Of a DNA stretch of 61,498 nucleotides, positions 1 through 7,690 are shown one piece after another. Source of the stretch: a bacterium (GTDB taxonomy: Bacteria > SM23-81 > DAOVCL01); NCBI GenBank assembly GCA_029932675.1, contig JAOZPP010000010.1:1-61498 (forward strand), read 5' to 3'. The position numbers were made by a program, and so were the translations under genes. The notes below the pieces were generated by a model that ran no database searches, was not told where the DNA came from, and was given only the letters and a program-made list of their open reading frames with translations. How positions within the stretch are numbered: position 1 is the stretch's first letter; the number at the start of each line of letters is the position of its first letter.

Positions 1-664
1 TTTTATAACCCATTGTTATTCCAAAAGTTATAACTGCAACTGTCAAACTTGGGTTCTGAGGGTTTTTTCCAAAGAGAAGAATTGCTCCGTTTGTTAATTT
101 ATTTTCTGAAAGGAGCCCTAACTTTTTCAGAACAATCCTTGGCTCTTCATCAAGAGATATATTTGCAAGCCTTTTCTTTGCCACTGCAAGGCGAACAAAT
201 AGATTTACTGTCTCATCATCTATCTCATTGAGCGAAAAATCTCCTGTAATAGAGTCCCATGGCAAACTGCTGAGCATAAAGGCACGGAGCCTCTGCGGAC
301 TCATCCGGCGGGTAGTATTCCCCACCCGCTCATAATAATGCCCTTCGTAAGATACGGGATAACCAGAACGGTCAATTTTGAGGAGGATAACACGCTTTTT
401 ACCAATATCAATGGTCTTAACATCCGGGTAGAGGGAGAGTTTATTTACAATTCTATTTGTAAGGTTCTCTAAGAATTCGTTTGTGGGTTCAACCCCCTGA
501 ATATTCCCCTTTTTGTCAACACCGAGAAGGATTGCCCCGCCCCTTGTGTTGGCAAAAGCAGAGATTGTTTTATAAAAGGATTCACTTAGTGCTTCCTTGA
601 ATTCAACGCTTTCGGTTTCACCAGATGTTATTAGCTTTTCTAATTCCTCTTTATTCATCTCCAT
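1..664 (-). CDS. AlbA_2 (Schlafen-type) ATP-binding protein, 3' part beyond window edge
   Basis: Reading from ATG at 664 the minus strand stays open to the window edge, giving about 221 residues. The N-terminus carries the AlbA_2/AAA_4 pattern: 'ETESVEFKEAL', then 'ISAFANTRGGAILLGVD', then 'YERVGNTTRRMSPQRL'. Further on comes 'NGAILLFGKNPQ', typical of the long AlbA_2 proteins formerly annotated as transcriptional regulators or RecG-like helicases. These are usually soluble nucleotide-binding proteins of accessory regions, with no agreed single function. ATG at 658 is an alternative start. The gene begins 29 bp after the radC stop on the same strand, so the two may be cotranscribed. The C-terminal winged-helix part would lie outside the window. 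The domain is clear; the biological role is unknown. Confidence 0.75.
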   Translation of the reverse strand, partial: MEMNKEELEKLITSGETESVEFKEALSESFYKTISAFANTRGGAILLGVDKKGNIQGVEPTNEFLENLTNRIVNKLSLYPDVKTIDIGKKRVILLKIDRSGYPVSYEGHYYERVGNTTRRMSPQRLRAFMLSSLPWDSITGDFSLNEIDDETVNLFVRLAVAKKRLANISLDEEPRIVLKKLGLLSENKLTNGAILLFGKNPQNPSLTVAVITFGITMGYK

Positions 665-693
665 ATTTTCATTGGGCACGATGAATTGTGCCC

Positions 694-1604
694 TTACATT
701 ATCAATCCTTCTCTTTTGCCAATGATGATATGGTCTAAGACCTTTATCCCTATAAGGTTATAGGCCTGGGTGATGCAGTTCGTTATTTTAGTATCCTCTT
801 CTGAGGGCTCAGTCCTACCCGAGGGATGATTATGAACCAGTATAATTGAAGAGGCAGACCTTAATGTTGCCTCTTTTATAATCTCTTTGGGATCAACCGC
901 ACTTGCATTGATACTCCCCTTGCTTAGTTCTACATTATGAATTGGCTTGTTCTTTATATCCAGGAGAATAACACTAAAGAACTCTTTCTGCGCCTCCCTC
1001 AGATACGGACCATAATACTCGGCGACATAATTGATAACCTCTTCCGGCCTTTTAATCTTTTTATGCCTCTTGGCACTTTCTTGATAGAACCGTTTGCCAA
1101 GTTCCAGAGCTGCTTTAATCTGTGCCGCTTTAGCAATCCCTATCCCTTCTATTTCACAAATTTCAGAGATTGTTGCCAAACAATCCTTCTCAATGTCCCA
1201 AATTTATTTAACAGCCTCTTTGATAGCTCCTCGGCACTTGTTCCCTCCTTCCCAATGCGTAAAAGTATAGCCAGAAGTTTTGACAAAGGAAGAGACTCTG
1301 GGCCATACTCGATAAGCATCTCCCTTGGCCTCTCCTCCTTTATCCATCCCTTGATCGGACGACTTTCCCTCAGTGCTGCTCTGCGGTTCCTGATCTCATC
1401 CCTGATCTTTTCACAGTCCTTTTTGGTCTTGATTTTTAACTGCTCAATGATTGCTCTGGCTTTATCCTCAGTTAATAACCCCCTTTGGGGAGATTTAAAA
1501 AAGATCTTCCCTCTCTTGCTCGTCATTGGGTAGATTCCATTTGCCACAAGGAAATCCATTATCTCAATTGCGGAGTTCGGGTTATGCATTATGGATACAT
1601 CCAT
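694..1604 (-). pseudogene. radC: radC (UPF0758 DNA repair family), broken by a frameshift
   Basis: Two overlapping minus-strand frames make up one RadC. The upstream frame (1604-1149) ends with the RadC helix-hairpin-helix entry ('IKGWIKEERPREMLIEYG', 'LLAILLRIGKEGTSAEELS', 'KFGTLR') and then runs out of frame. The downstream frame (from about 1187 to 694) resumes with 'DCLATISEICEIEGIGIAKA' and the JAB/MPN metalloprotease-like domain with its HNHPSG motif (HxH...SxxD type). Inserting one A in the AGAAGG at about 1186-1191 restores a continuous protein. The upstream frame also has about 85 extra residues before the RadC domain. Either the gene is dead or the assembly has a one-base error. RadC proteins are common near mobile elements and, despite the name, have no proven repair function. 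Confidence 0.75.
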
Positions 1605-1609
1605 ATTAT

Positions 1610-1872
1610 CTATTCCCCCGCGCTGCTTTTATAGATGCACCGCCATAGCTCAGAAGTCCTACCTGTAAATCTGTCGTATTCCACAAAGCTGATGTTCACC
1701 CGGATGCGGAGGAGGTAATCTATCCGCCCCTGCGCCTCCGCCTTGGCCTTCCATCCACCACATCAATGCCCCTCTCCGTTTCCTCCCGTTTTATAAGGTC
1801 CTCTGTCCATCCACGGCGGTGAGGGAGGGGATCTATCAACTTTGCCCGGGTATCTGCCTCGCTCAGGGCCAT
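1610..1872 (-). pseudogene. N-terminal scrap of a type I restriction R subunit (hsdR)
   Basis: ATG at 1872 opens a frame reading 'LSEADTRAKLIDPLPHRRG' then 'WTEDLIKREETERGIDVVDG', the signature N-terminus of HsdR-type proteins. It stops at TAG after an arginine-rich stretch. In another frame the text continues as 'AQGRIDYLLRIRVN', again as in HsdR, and then about 25 unrelated residues run to a TAG at 1610-1612. About 70 of the usual 900-1100 residues remain, with at least one frameshift, so this is a relic. It starts 3 bp after the ftsK stop codon. It shows that a type I restriction locus once lay here. Confidence 0.7.
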
Positions 1873-1875
1873 GCT

Positions 1876-3999
1876 TCATCCCCCCTCTAAGAAGCTTTCA
1901 TCCACCAGAACCTCCCTCGATTTGCTTCCCTCATAGGGGCCCACTATTCCCGCTTTCTCCAACTGATCAATTAACCTCCCTGCCCGCGCGTATCCAATCC
2001 CCAACCTTCTTTGCAACAGGGAAACCGATCCTTGTTTGTGAATGATAACCAACCTTTTGGCCTCCTCAAATAGATCGTCGAGCTCCCCGTCAGCTTTCCC
2101 CTCCTCCTCCACCGCACCTTCTGTCTCTGCCAGCCTATACCTTTCGTGATGGGATACCTGTTCCTGGACAAACTTAACTATCCCCTCAATTTCTGAAGGG
2201 GTTATATAAGAACCGTGCAGTCTAAGGGGTTCAGAGCTTCCCGCGGGCAAGAACAGCATATCACCTCTGCCCAGGAGCTTCTCCGCTCCATTTGTATCGA
2301 GGATTGTTCTGGAGTCAACCTTAGAGGCCACCTGAAAGCCTATACGGACAGGGAAATTGGCTTTTATTACCCCAGTGATCACATCCACTGATGGCCTCTG
2401 GGTGGCCAAAATGAGATGGATGCCCACTGCTCTGGCCATCTGGGCTAACCTGGTCAGGGAGAGCTCTACCTCATTGGAGATGGTCGGATTCATCATCAGA
2501 TCGGCCAGTTCGTCTATAATGATAACGAGTTGGGGGAGGGTACTCCCACCCATCTCTTTAAGCTTCTGGTTGTAGGAGTCTATATCCCGCACCCCCAAGT
2601 GGGCGAACCTTTTATACCTTTCCTCCATTTCGGAAAGGGCTACCCTTAAGACCCTTATTGCCTCCTTGGGGTCGGTGATCGCCTTCTCGTAACCGGCGCA
2701 CATATGGGGGATACCGCTGTATCCGGTAAGCTCCAGCCGTTTGGGGTCGATCATTATAAAATTGACCTCAGAGGGGTCTGCGCGAAAGAGGATACCACAG
2801 ATGATGGAGTTTATACAGACGCTCTTTCCAGAGCCAGTAGCCCCAGCGATCAGCAGATGGGGCATAAGGCTTAAGTCCGCACAGAAAGGGTTACCTTGGG
2901 CCGTCTTCCCCAGGGCTAAGGTGAGTTTGGATTTAGCTTTCCTGAAGACATCAGAGCTGATTATCTCCTTGAGGTAGACGAACTGAATCTTGGGGTTGGG
3001 GACCTCTATGCCCACCACATCCTTACCGGGAATGGGAGCGACAACCCTAATCCGGGGGGCCTTCAACCCTAAGGCGAGATCATCGGAGAGGGCCGTTATG
3101 CGGTTAACTTTAACCCCGGGAGCAGGCCTGAACTCATAGCTGGTGATCACCGGCCCTTGGCTTACCCCTACTACCTCACCTTCTACACCGAAGTCGGAGA
3201 GCTTCTTGGCCAAAAGGGCAGCATTCCGGGAGAGTTCCTCCTTCATCTCCTTTTCCACACCTGCAGGGGGTGGATCCTGGAGGAGATCGAGGGGAGGGTG
3301 TCTGTAACCGCTCTCCTCTAAGGGAAGAGCTGTCTGGGTCTCCTCGGTTTCCTTCTTCCGGCGGTGAGCAGAAGGTTTGGTCCCCGGGCGGTTCTTCCTC
3401 CCTCCCAGTTCCCTCCTTCTCAGTTCCCGAGCCGCTTCCCTCTCCCTTCTCCTTCGCCTCCTCTCCTTCAGACCCCTGAATAGGGAGAATGGCCTGGTGA
3501 TCATCCAGCCCAAAAGGGGTATGATCTTGATGTTGGTTGTAAAGATGAGGAGAACTACGAAGAGGGTGAGGGTAATTACGTAGGAGCCTAAGCCACCGAA
3601 ATATTCGACCAGCCCCTGGGAGAGAAATCCCCCTAAGAGGCCGCCCAGCTTAAATCTAACCTCTTCCATTGGGATTAAACCGGGGAGGTAGACAAAACAG
3701 GAGAAGAGAATTCCTGTAATCCCCAAGAGCAGGGTGACCTTCAGGGGGAAGTTGGGCTCTGCCTTTAGAAGCCGATTAAACCCCCAGAGGATTAACAAGA
3801 AGGGGAGGAGGAAGGCTGGGTATCCAAAGGCTGACAACAAGTTTAAGGAGAGCCTTTCCCCGATGACTCCCCCCCAGTTGGTGAGATCACCCCTCACATA
3901 ACTGAGTAGGCTGAGGAAGGTCAAGACAGCCAGGGCCAAAAGCAAAAGCCCTAAGATTTCGTTCTTTCTTTCCGGTGGAAGCCTGGATAAAGTGCCCAA
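1876..3999 (-). CDS. ftsK: DNA translocase FtsK/SpoIIIE
   Basis: At 707 residues this is a compact FtsK. The N-terminus has four hydrophobic membrane segments within the first ~165 residues ('LLLLALAVLTFLSLLSYV' first). A basic linker rich in R, K and E follows. The motor domain has Walker A 'GATGSGKSVCIN', Walker B 'LVIIIDELADLM' and 'LILATQRPSVDVITG'. The C-terminal gamma winged-helix ('LVIIHKQGSVSLLQRRLGIG') reads polar sequences. It pumps chromosomal DNA through the closing division septum and helps dimer resolution at dif. The start is ATG at 3999. The gene sits alone, with a repeat-filled gap upstream and the hsdR scrap directly downstream. The linker is short compared with E. coli FtsK and resembles SpoIIIE. 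Confidence 0.95.
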   Translation of the reverse strand: MGTLSRLPPERKNEILGLLLLALAVLTFLSLLSYVRGDLTNWGGVIGERLSLNLLSAFGYPAFLLPFLLILWGFNRLLKAEPNFPLKVTLLLGITGILFSCFVYLPGLIPMEEVRFKLGGLLGGFLSQGLVEYFGGLGSYVITLTLFVVLLIFTTNIKIIPLLGWMITRPFSLFRGLKERRRRRREREAARELRRRELGGRKNRPGTKPSAHRRKKETEETQTALPLEESGYRHPPLDLLQDPPPAGVEKEMKEELSRNAALLAKKLSDFGVEGEVVGVSQGPVITSYEFRPAPGVKVNRITALSDDLALGLKAPRIRVVAPIPGKDVVGIEVPNPKIQFVYLKEIISSDVFRKAKSKLTLALGKTAQGNPFCADLSLMPHLLIAGATGSGKSVCINSIICGILFRADPSEVNFIMIDPKRLELTGYSGIPHMCAGYEKAITDPKEAIRVLRVALSEMEERYKRFAHLGVRDIDSYNQKLKEMGGSTLPQLVIIIDELADLMMNPTISNEVELSLTRLAQMARAVGIHLILATQRPSVDVITGVIKANFPVRIGFQVASKVDSRTILDTNGAEKLLGRGDMLFLPAGSSEPLRLHGSYITPSEIEGIVKFVQEQVSHHERYRLAETEGAVEEEGKADGELDDLFEEAKRLVIIHKQGSVSLLQRRLGIGYARAGRLIDQLEKAGIVGPYEGSKSREVLVDESFLEGG

Positions 4000-4018
4000 T
4001 TTTATCCTCCCTCCCTTT

Positions 4019-4154
4019 GAACTTAGCTCCCTTCGGTCGCTAACTTCCCAGAGGGCCTCACCGGCCCTATGGCGCTCCGCAATCCTCCGCCAGCTCGGAT
4101 TGCTCCGCTGTCACCCTTAAAGGGGGCATACCCCCTTTAAGGAACCCCCCACGT
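4019..4154. repeat. Interspersed repeat family A, copy 1 (inverted relative to copies 2 and 3)
   Basis: About 135 bp that recur in reverse complement at 12394-12501, and in shortened form at 12631-12688. Landmarks are 'CTTAGCTCCCTTCGGTCGCT', 'GGGCCTCACCGGCCCTATGG' and 'CCTTAAAGGGGGCATACCCC'. This copy has about 26 extra bases after 'ATGGCG' that are absent from copy 2. No protein is encoded. It fills the ftsK upstream gap. Confidence 0.8.
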
Positions 4155-4183
4155 TTCGGAATTCCTAAGAATTCCGAAACGTG
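4150..4183. repeat. Perfect 15-bp inverted repeat
   Basis: CACGTTTCGGAATTC (4150-4164), CTAA loop, then GAATTCCGAAACGTG (4169-4183): a perfect 15-bp stem at the edge of the family A repeat. It has no T-run, so a simple intrinsic terminator is unlikely. It may be the terminus of the repeat element or a protein-binding palindrome. The remaining bases to 4278 show nothing recognisable. Confidence 0.7.
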
Positions 4184-4278
4184 AACTTAGCTTGGCAGGC
4201 TGGCAGGGTTCTCCACCGGGGCTCCCCTGCGGCAACCCCGTAAGGAGGAAGACCAGTCACCAGTCCTTGTGGCGTTTT

Positions 4279-4770
4279 TCATTCGAGGCCTGTCTCGGTG
4301 GGAGGTTTATCCCTTGCAGCCAACAGGAGGTCTAAATCAATTTGATCCTGTTTCCGTTTCGAGGTTTCCTTGTTCTTTATGAGCTCATCTATCCCGATGA
4401 AATAAACCCTCTCCCTACCATAGGTTCCCAGTGCCCTGTTTACCCATACCTGACTAAAGGTGCATCCCGGTATGGAAGTTATGATATCCACCCTTACTGG
4501 TTCATATCCCAACTGTATTATCCTGCCCCTTTGGCTAAAATCTTTCTCAGAGAGGTTGAGGCTTGCAAATCCAAATTCATTCAGGGCATCGACGATTTTC
4601 CGCCCATTCTCAATACTCGGTTCGACTAAGATATCCATATCCTTTGTATACCGGGGCTTAGCATGAAAGGCAACGGCGTAGGCGCCGATGATACAGTATT
4701 TTACCCCGTGCTCATTGAACAATTTTAACAACTCTTCGTAATCCTTTTCCACTTTCATCCTTTTCTCCAC
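4279..4770 (-). CDS. Nucleotidyltransferase (AbiEii/MNT-like, DUF6036 type)
   Basis: 163 residues. A minimal nucleotidyltransferase fold is visible: 'YCIIGAYAVAFHAKPRYTKD' followed by DMDILVEPS supplies the G...DxD core, and 'VRVDIITSIPG' the third acidic position. Such proteins transfer nucleotides to RNA or protein targets, and many are the toxin half of two-gene systems. The upstream 67-residue gene overlaps it by 59 bp and is its likely partner. ATG at 4770 is listed; ATG at 4755 (second Met, 'MKVEKD') is equally possible. The strand matches ftsK but the gap is too large for a clear operon. The family is confident, the toxin role inferred. Confidence 0.75.
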   Translation of the reverse strand: MEKRMKVEKDYEELLKLFNEHGVKYCIIGAYAVAFHAKPRYTKDMDILVEPSIENGRKIVDALNEFGFASLNLSEKDFSQRGRIIQLGYEPVRVDIITSIPGCTFSQVWVNRALGTYGRERVYFIGIDELIKNKETSKRKQDQIDLDLLLAARDKPPTETGLE

Positions 4771-4915
4771 CCTTCATCTTGAAATACATCTCCCGCAGAA
4801 CCTGCATCGTCTCCAGCCTCTTCTTGCTTCCCATTGATAGATAATAATGGGCATCGAATCTGTTGGCTGCCTCAAATGTATCGACCTTTTTCACCCAGAT
4901 CTTTTTCAATGGCAT
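4712..4915 (-). CDS. Small hypothetical protein paired with nucleotidyltransferase
   Basis: 67 residues, beginning 'MPLKKIWVKKVDTFEAANRF' and continuing with 'DAHYYLSMGSKKRLETMQVL' and 'REMYFKMK'. The pattern (a tyrosine-rich start, then 'xxRLExxxxLRExYFK') recurs in small genes directly upstream of AbiEii-like nucleotidyltransferases. Such genes are thought to be antidotes or accessory subunits. It overlaps the next gene by 59 bp in another frame, so the two are coupled. The last ~15 residues lie within that overlap. No DNA-binding motif is evident. Confidence 0.55.
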   Translation of the reverse strand: MPLKKIWVKKVDTFEAANRFDAHYYLSMGSKKRLETMQVLREMYFKMKGGEKDESGKGLRRVVKIVQ

Positions 4916-5115
4916 ACCTCCCCTGAAAGGGGTAGTTTACCTGGACCCAAGGCCAGGAAAGTCTGCCGCGGAGAAGATAGGATAGGTATTGTTCTGGCGC
5001 TCAAAGTAAATGGAGGATAAGGGGACAGTAATGCTCAGGAGCCTATAGGATAAAGGTACTCAATCCCCCAATTATCACAAATCTAACCTCTAAATGGGGA
5101 ATTGTCAACCACAAA

Positions 5116-5868
5116 TCAAAATCCAGTAGGGAGCTCGATGAACTCGGTCTCCAGGCCAAATTTCCTCCTCAGGTGTTCGGCAAGGGCCTTGAGGCCAACC
5201 GTCTCAGTGAGGTAGTGGCCACCGTAGATAATGTTTACCCTATATTCCTGCGCGGGTCGAAAGGCCGAATGGCTGGGCTCTCCGGTGAAGTAGAGGTCAA
5301 GCCCCTTCCGACCGGCTTCATCCACCAAGGAACCAGCCCCTCCGGATACTATGCCCACCCTCTTTATTCTGGGGGGGCCAAAGTCCACTATCCTTAGCTT
5401 CCCTCCTAACCTCTCCTCGGCCATCTGGGCAAATTCCTCCAGAGGCAGCTCCTTCTTCAATTCTGCCTCCACCCCGATGGGGACGCCATGGTAGTCTCCA
5501 AAGGGGGCCTTTAGCCGAAGGCCAAGGAGTTTGGCTAGTTGCACATTGTTTCCCACCTTGGGGTGGAGATCGAGGGGAAGATGTACGGCATAGAGGGAGA
5601 GCGCGCTATCTAACAGTTGTTTTACCCTCTGCCGTTGAATCCCAATCAGGGGGGTAAACTCCCCCCAAAAGATTCCATGGTGGACGATGATCATCTGCGC
5701 TTTGGCTTCTCCAGCCCTTTGAAATGCCTCTAAGCAGCCATCTACGGCAAAACAGACCTTCTCTACCCTGTCAACCCCCTCCACCTGCAGGCCATTGCGG
5801 GATTCATCCTTGACCTCAGCTACCCGCAAGAATTCATTTAAGTATTTAACCAACTCGTCCCTTTTCAA
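5116..5868 (-). CDS. Nif3-like dinuclear metal centre protein (YbgI/NIF3 family)
   Basis: About 250 residues, the usual bacterial length. Diagnostic strings are 'NGLQVEG' near the N-terminus, the metal-binding 'IIVHHGIFWGE', 'YAVHLPLDLHPKVGNN' in the first half, 'VGIVSGGAGSLVDEA' and 'LYFTGEPSHSAF' in the middle, and 'NIIYGGHYLTETVGLKALAE' near the end. The family forms toroidal hexamers with a two-metal site. It was long called GTP cyclohydrolase I type 2, but the substrate is not settled. I prefer the TTG start at 5868 because AAAGGAGG lies 4 bp ahead and the protein then begins like YbgI. An in-frame ATG at 5886 would add six residues. It stands alone on the minus strand. Confidence 0.9.
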   Translation of the reverse strand: MKRDELVKYLNEFLRVAEVKDESRNGLQVEGVDRVEKVCFAVDGCLEAFQRAGEAKAQMIIVHHGIFWGEFTPLIGIQRQRVKQLLDSALSLYAVHLPLDLHPKVGNNVQLAKLLGLRLKAPFGDYHGVPIGVEAELKKELPLEEFAQMAEERLGGKLRIVDFGPPRIKRVGIVSGGAGSLVDEAGRKGLDLYFTGEPSHSAFRPAQEYRVNIIYGGHYLTETVGLKALAEHLRRKFGLETEFIELPTGF

Positions 5869-5977
5869 TGTCCCTCCTTTCCTCATCAGTTGACTTCAAA
5901 ATGAAAGGCAAGATGAGGCTAAATAGGGTGGAAACAAAAACGATTTTACCATTTGCGTTTTTCAATTTGAAGCTTCG

Positions 5978-7690
5978 CTACGGGTTTGCAGGGCCCAGAT
6001 AGGCGATCTTCACTACCTGGGAGAATCCCGGGGAGGAGAACCCACAGAGGTATATCCCCGGGGCTACCTTCTCCCCCCTCTGGTTTTCCCCCCTCCAGTG
6101 AGCAGCCAGATGGGGTGGACTATAATCACCTGCGCTTTTTAAGCCCAGATCCATCTCCCTCACCAGTTCCCCGGAGACGGTGAATATCTTGATCTTCACC
6201 GCACCATCTCTCCGCAAGGAGTAGCCTATATTGATTACCTGGCGAAAGGGATTGGGGTAGCACCAGAGGTAATTCTGGGGAGTGAATAAACCGCTTGCCT
6301 TGAGCACATTAGGTATGCCCCAACCCATTAGGGTATCGGGGGAGGAGGCCTGGCTGCCAGCCGAGCAGAGCCTATCCCTTATCTCCATAGGGGTGAGGGT
6401 AGGGTCTATCTGGAGCAGAAGGGCGGCTGCTCCGGCCACCAGGGGGGTGGAGAAGGAAGTCCCCCTTTTGTAAGTGTAGGAGGAGCGAATATCTGCAGAC
6501 CAGACCCCCACCCCCGGAGCCACCAGATCAGGCTTGATCCTCCCATCTGCTGTGGGACCCACCGAGCTGAATGGGGCTGGGTTACCTTCCATATCCACTG
6601 CCCCGACGGCGAGGACACTATCTCCATCTGCAGGGGTGACTATGTAATGCCAAGGCTTGTCCCTTTCGTTTCCCGCTGCGGTGACCACAACCATCCCCTT
6701 GGCCACGGCCAGATCGGCTGCCCTGGTGGTGCGCGCCGTATTCCCATCCAGATCCTGGTAGGTATAGCCGGTACCATCATCGAAGCGGGCATAGCCCAGG
6801 GAACTGCTCACCACATCTACCCCTAAGCTGTCTGCCCATTCCAGGCCAGCGATCCAGTAGTCCTCCTCGATGGGGGTTTCCGAGCCGATGTCCTCTGTCT
6901 TGGCCAGGGCATAGCTGGCCCCAAAGGCCGCACCGATGAGTTCCCCCTCCTGGAAACCAGCGATCACCGAGAGGGTTGATGTGCCATGATCCTGCTGACC
7001 CTCTGGGCCATCCTGAACATCCTCATCCCCGAAGATGAAATCCCAGGTGGCCACTACCTTGAGGGAGGCAAAACACTCGTGTCCCAGCCAGAAGCCGGTG
7101 TCCAAGAGGCAGACGAGGACCCCAGAGCCATCCCAGCCCAACTCGTGCAATTGAGGGATCTGCAGGAGGGAGAGTTGCGGGTAGGAGGGGCCGTAGTCGA
7201 ACCTGTATTCCCCTCCTTTGAACCTTGGTAACCTGATTTCCTCTGTTTCCATCTCCCTTCTCTTAAAGCCAATGACCAGGTCCATCCCCCTTACAAAGGG
7301 CAGTCTGGAGATCCTCTGGACTTCCTTGACACCTCCCTCCACGCTGATCCCATTCAACCACCTCGACCTGGCCCGTAGCCTTGCCCCGCATCTTATTACT
7401 TGAGCCACATACTCACCCCACAGGGGCAGATCGGTGAAGTCCACTAAGGGCCTCCCTCCCCTCGATTGTCTCCTTTTTAGGCATCTGGGGGAAAGCTTGG
7501 CTTGGTTGTTTAGGCCCTTGTCGGTAAAGAAGATCCAGACCTTCAATTCATCCCCGGGATGGGCCCTCCCCATCGCCTCGGCCAACCTAACGGAGAGGAC
7601 CTCTCTCCCTTCCCCCCCGGAAGCGGAAAAGGCCATTGCCACCAGGAGGATGGGCAAAACTGCTCCTCTGCGGGCCAACTTAGAGGTCAT
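5978..7690 (-). CDS. Secreted S8 (subtilisin-like) serine protease with FlgD/T9SS-type C-terminal domain
   Basis: 570 residues from ATG 7690. A signal peptide ('RRGAVLPILLVAMAFSASGG') and a propeptide-like region lead into the peptidase domain. Catalytic Asp is in 'VLVCLLDTGFWLGHE', His in 'QQDHGTSTLSVIAG', the oxyanion region in 'VVTAAGNE', and Ser in 'RGTSFSTPLVAGAAALLL'. The last ~85 residues ('CYPNPFRQVINIGYSLRRDG', 'IFTVSGELVREMDLG', 'PGIYLCGF') form a FlgD Ig-like sorting domain. The start overlaps the patatin stop by 11 bp, so the two genes are translationally coupled. A longer frame from 7738 would run back into the patatin gene and lacks a signal peptide at its front. It is expected outside the cell or on the outer surface. 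Confidence 0.88.
   Translation of the reverse strand: MTSKLARRGAVLPILLVAMAFSASGGEGREVLSVRLAEAMGRAHPGDELKVWIFFTDKGLNNQAKLSPRCLKRRQSRGGRPLVDFTDLPLWGEYVAQVIRCGARLRARSRWLNGISVEGGVKEVQRISRLPFVRGMDLVIGFKRREMETEEIRLPRFKGGEYRFDYGPSYPQLSLLQIPQLHELGWDGSGVLVCLLDTGFWLGHECFASLKVVATWDFIFGDEDVQDGPEGQQDHGTSTLSVIAGFQEGELIGAAFGASYALAKTEDIGSETPIEEDYWIAGLEWADSLGVDVVSSSLGYARFDDGTGYTYQDLDGNTARTTRAADLAVAKGMVVVTAAGNERDKPWHYIVTPADGDSVLAVGAVDMEGNPAPFSSVGPTADGRIKPDLVAPGVGVWSADIRSSYTYKRGTSFSTPLVAGAAALLLQIDPTLTPMEIRDRLCSAGSQASSPDTLMGWGIPNVLKASGLFTPQNYLWCYPNPFRQVINIGYSLRRDGAVKIKIFTVSGELVREMDLGLKSAGDYSPPHLAAHWRGENQRGEKVAPGIYLCGFSSPGFSQVVKIAYLGPANP

Noticed and set aside
937-1533. 198-codon plus-strand frame opposite radC
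   Set aside because: It mirrors the two radC frames on the minus strand; its protein reads as random hydrophobic and serine-rich text.
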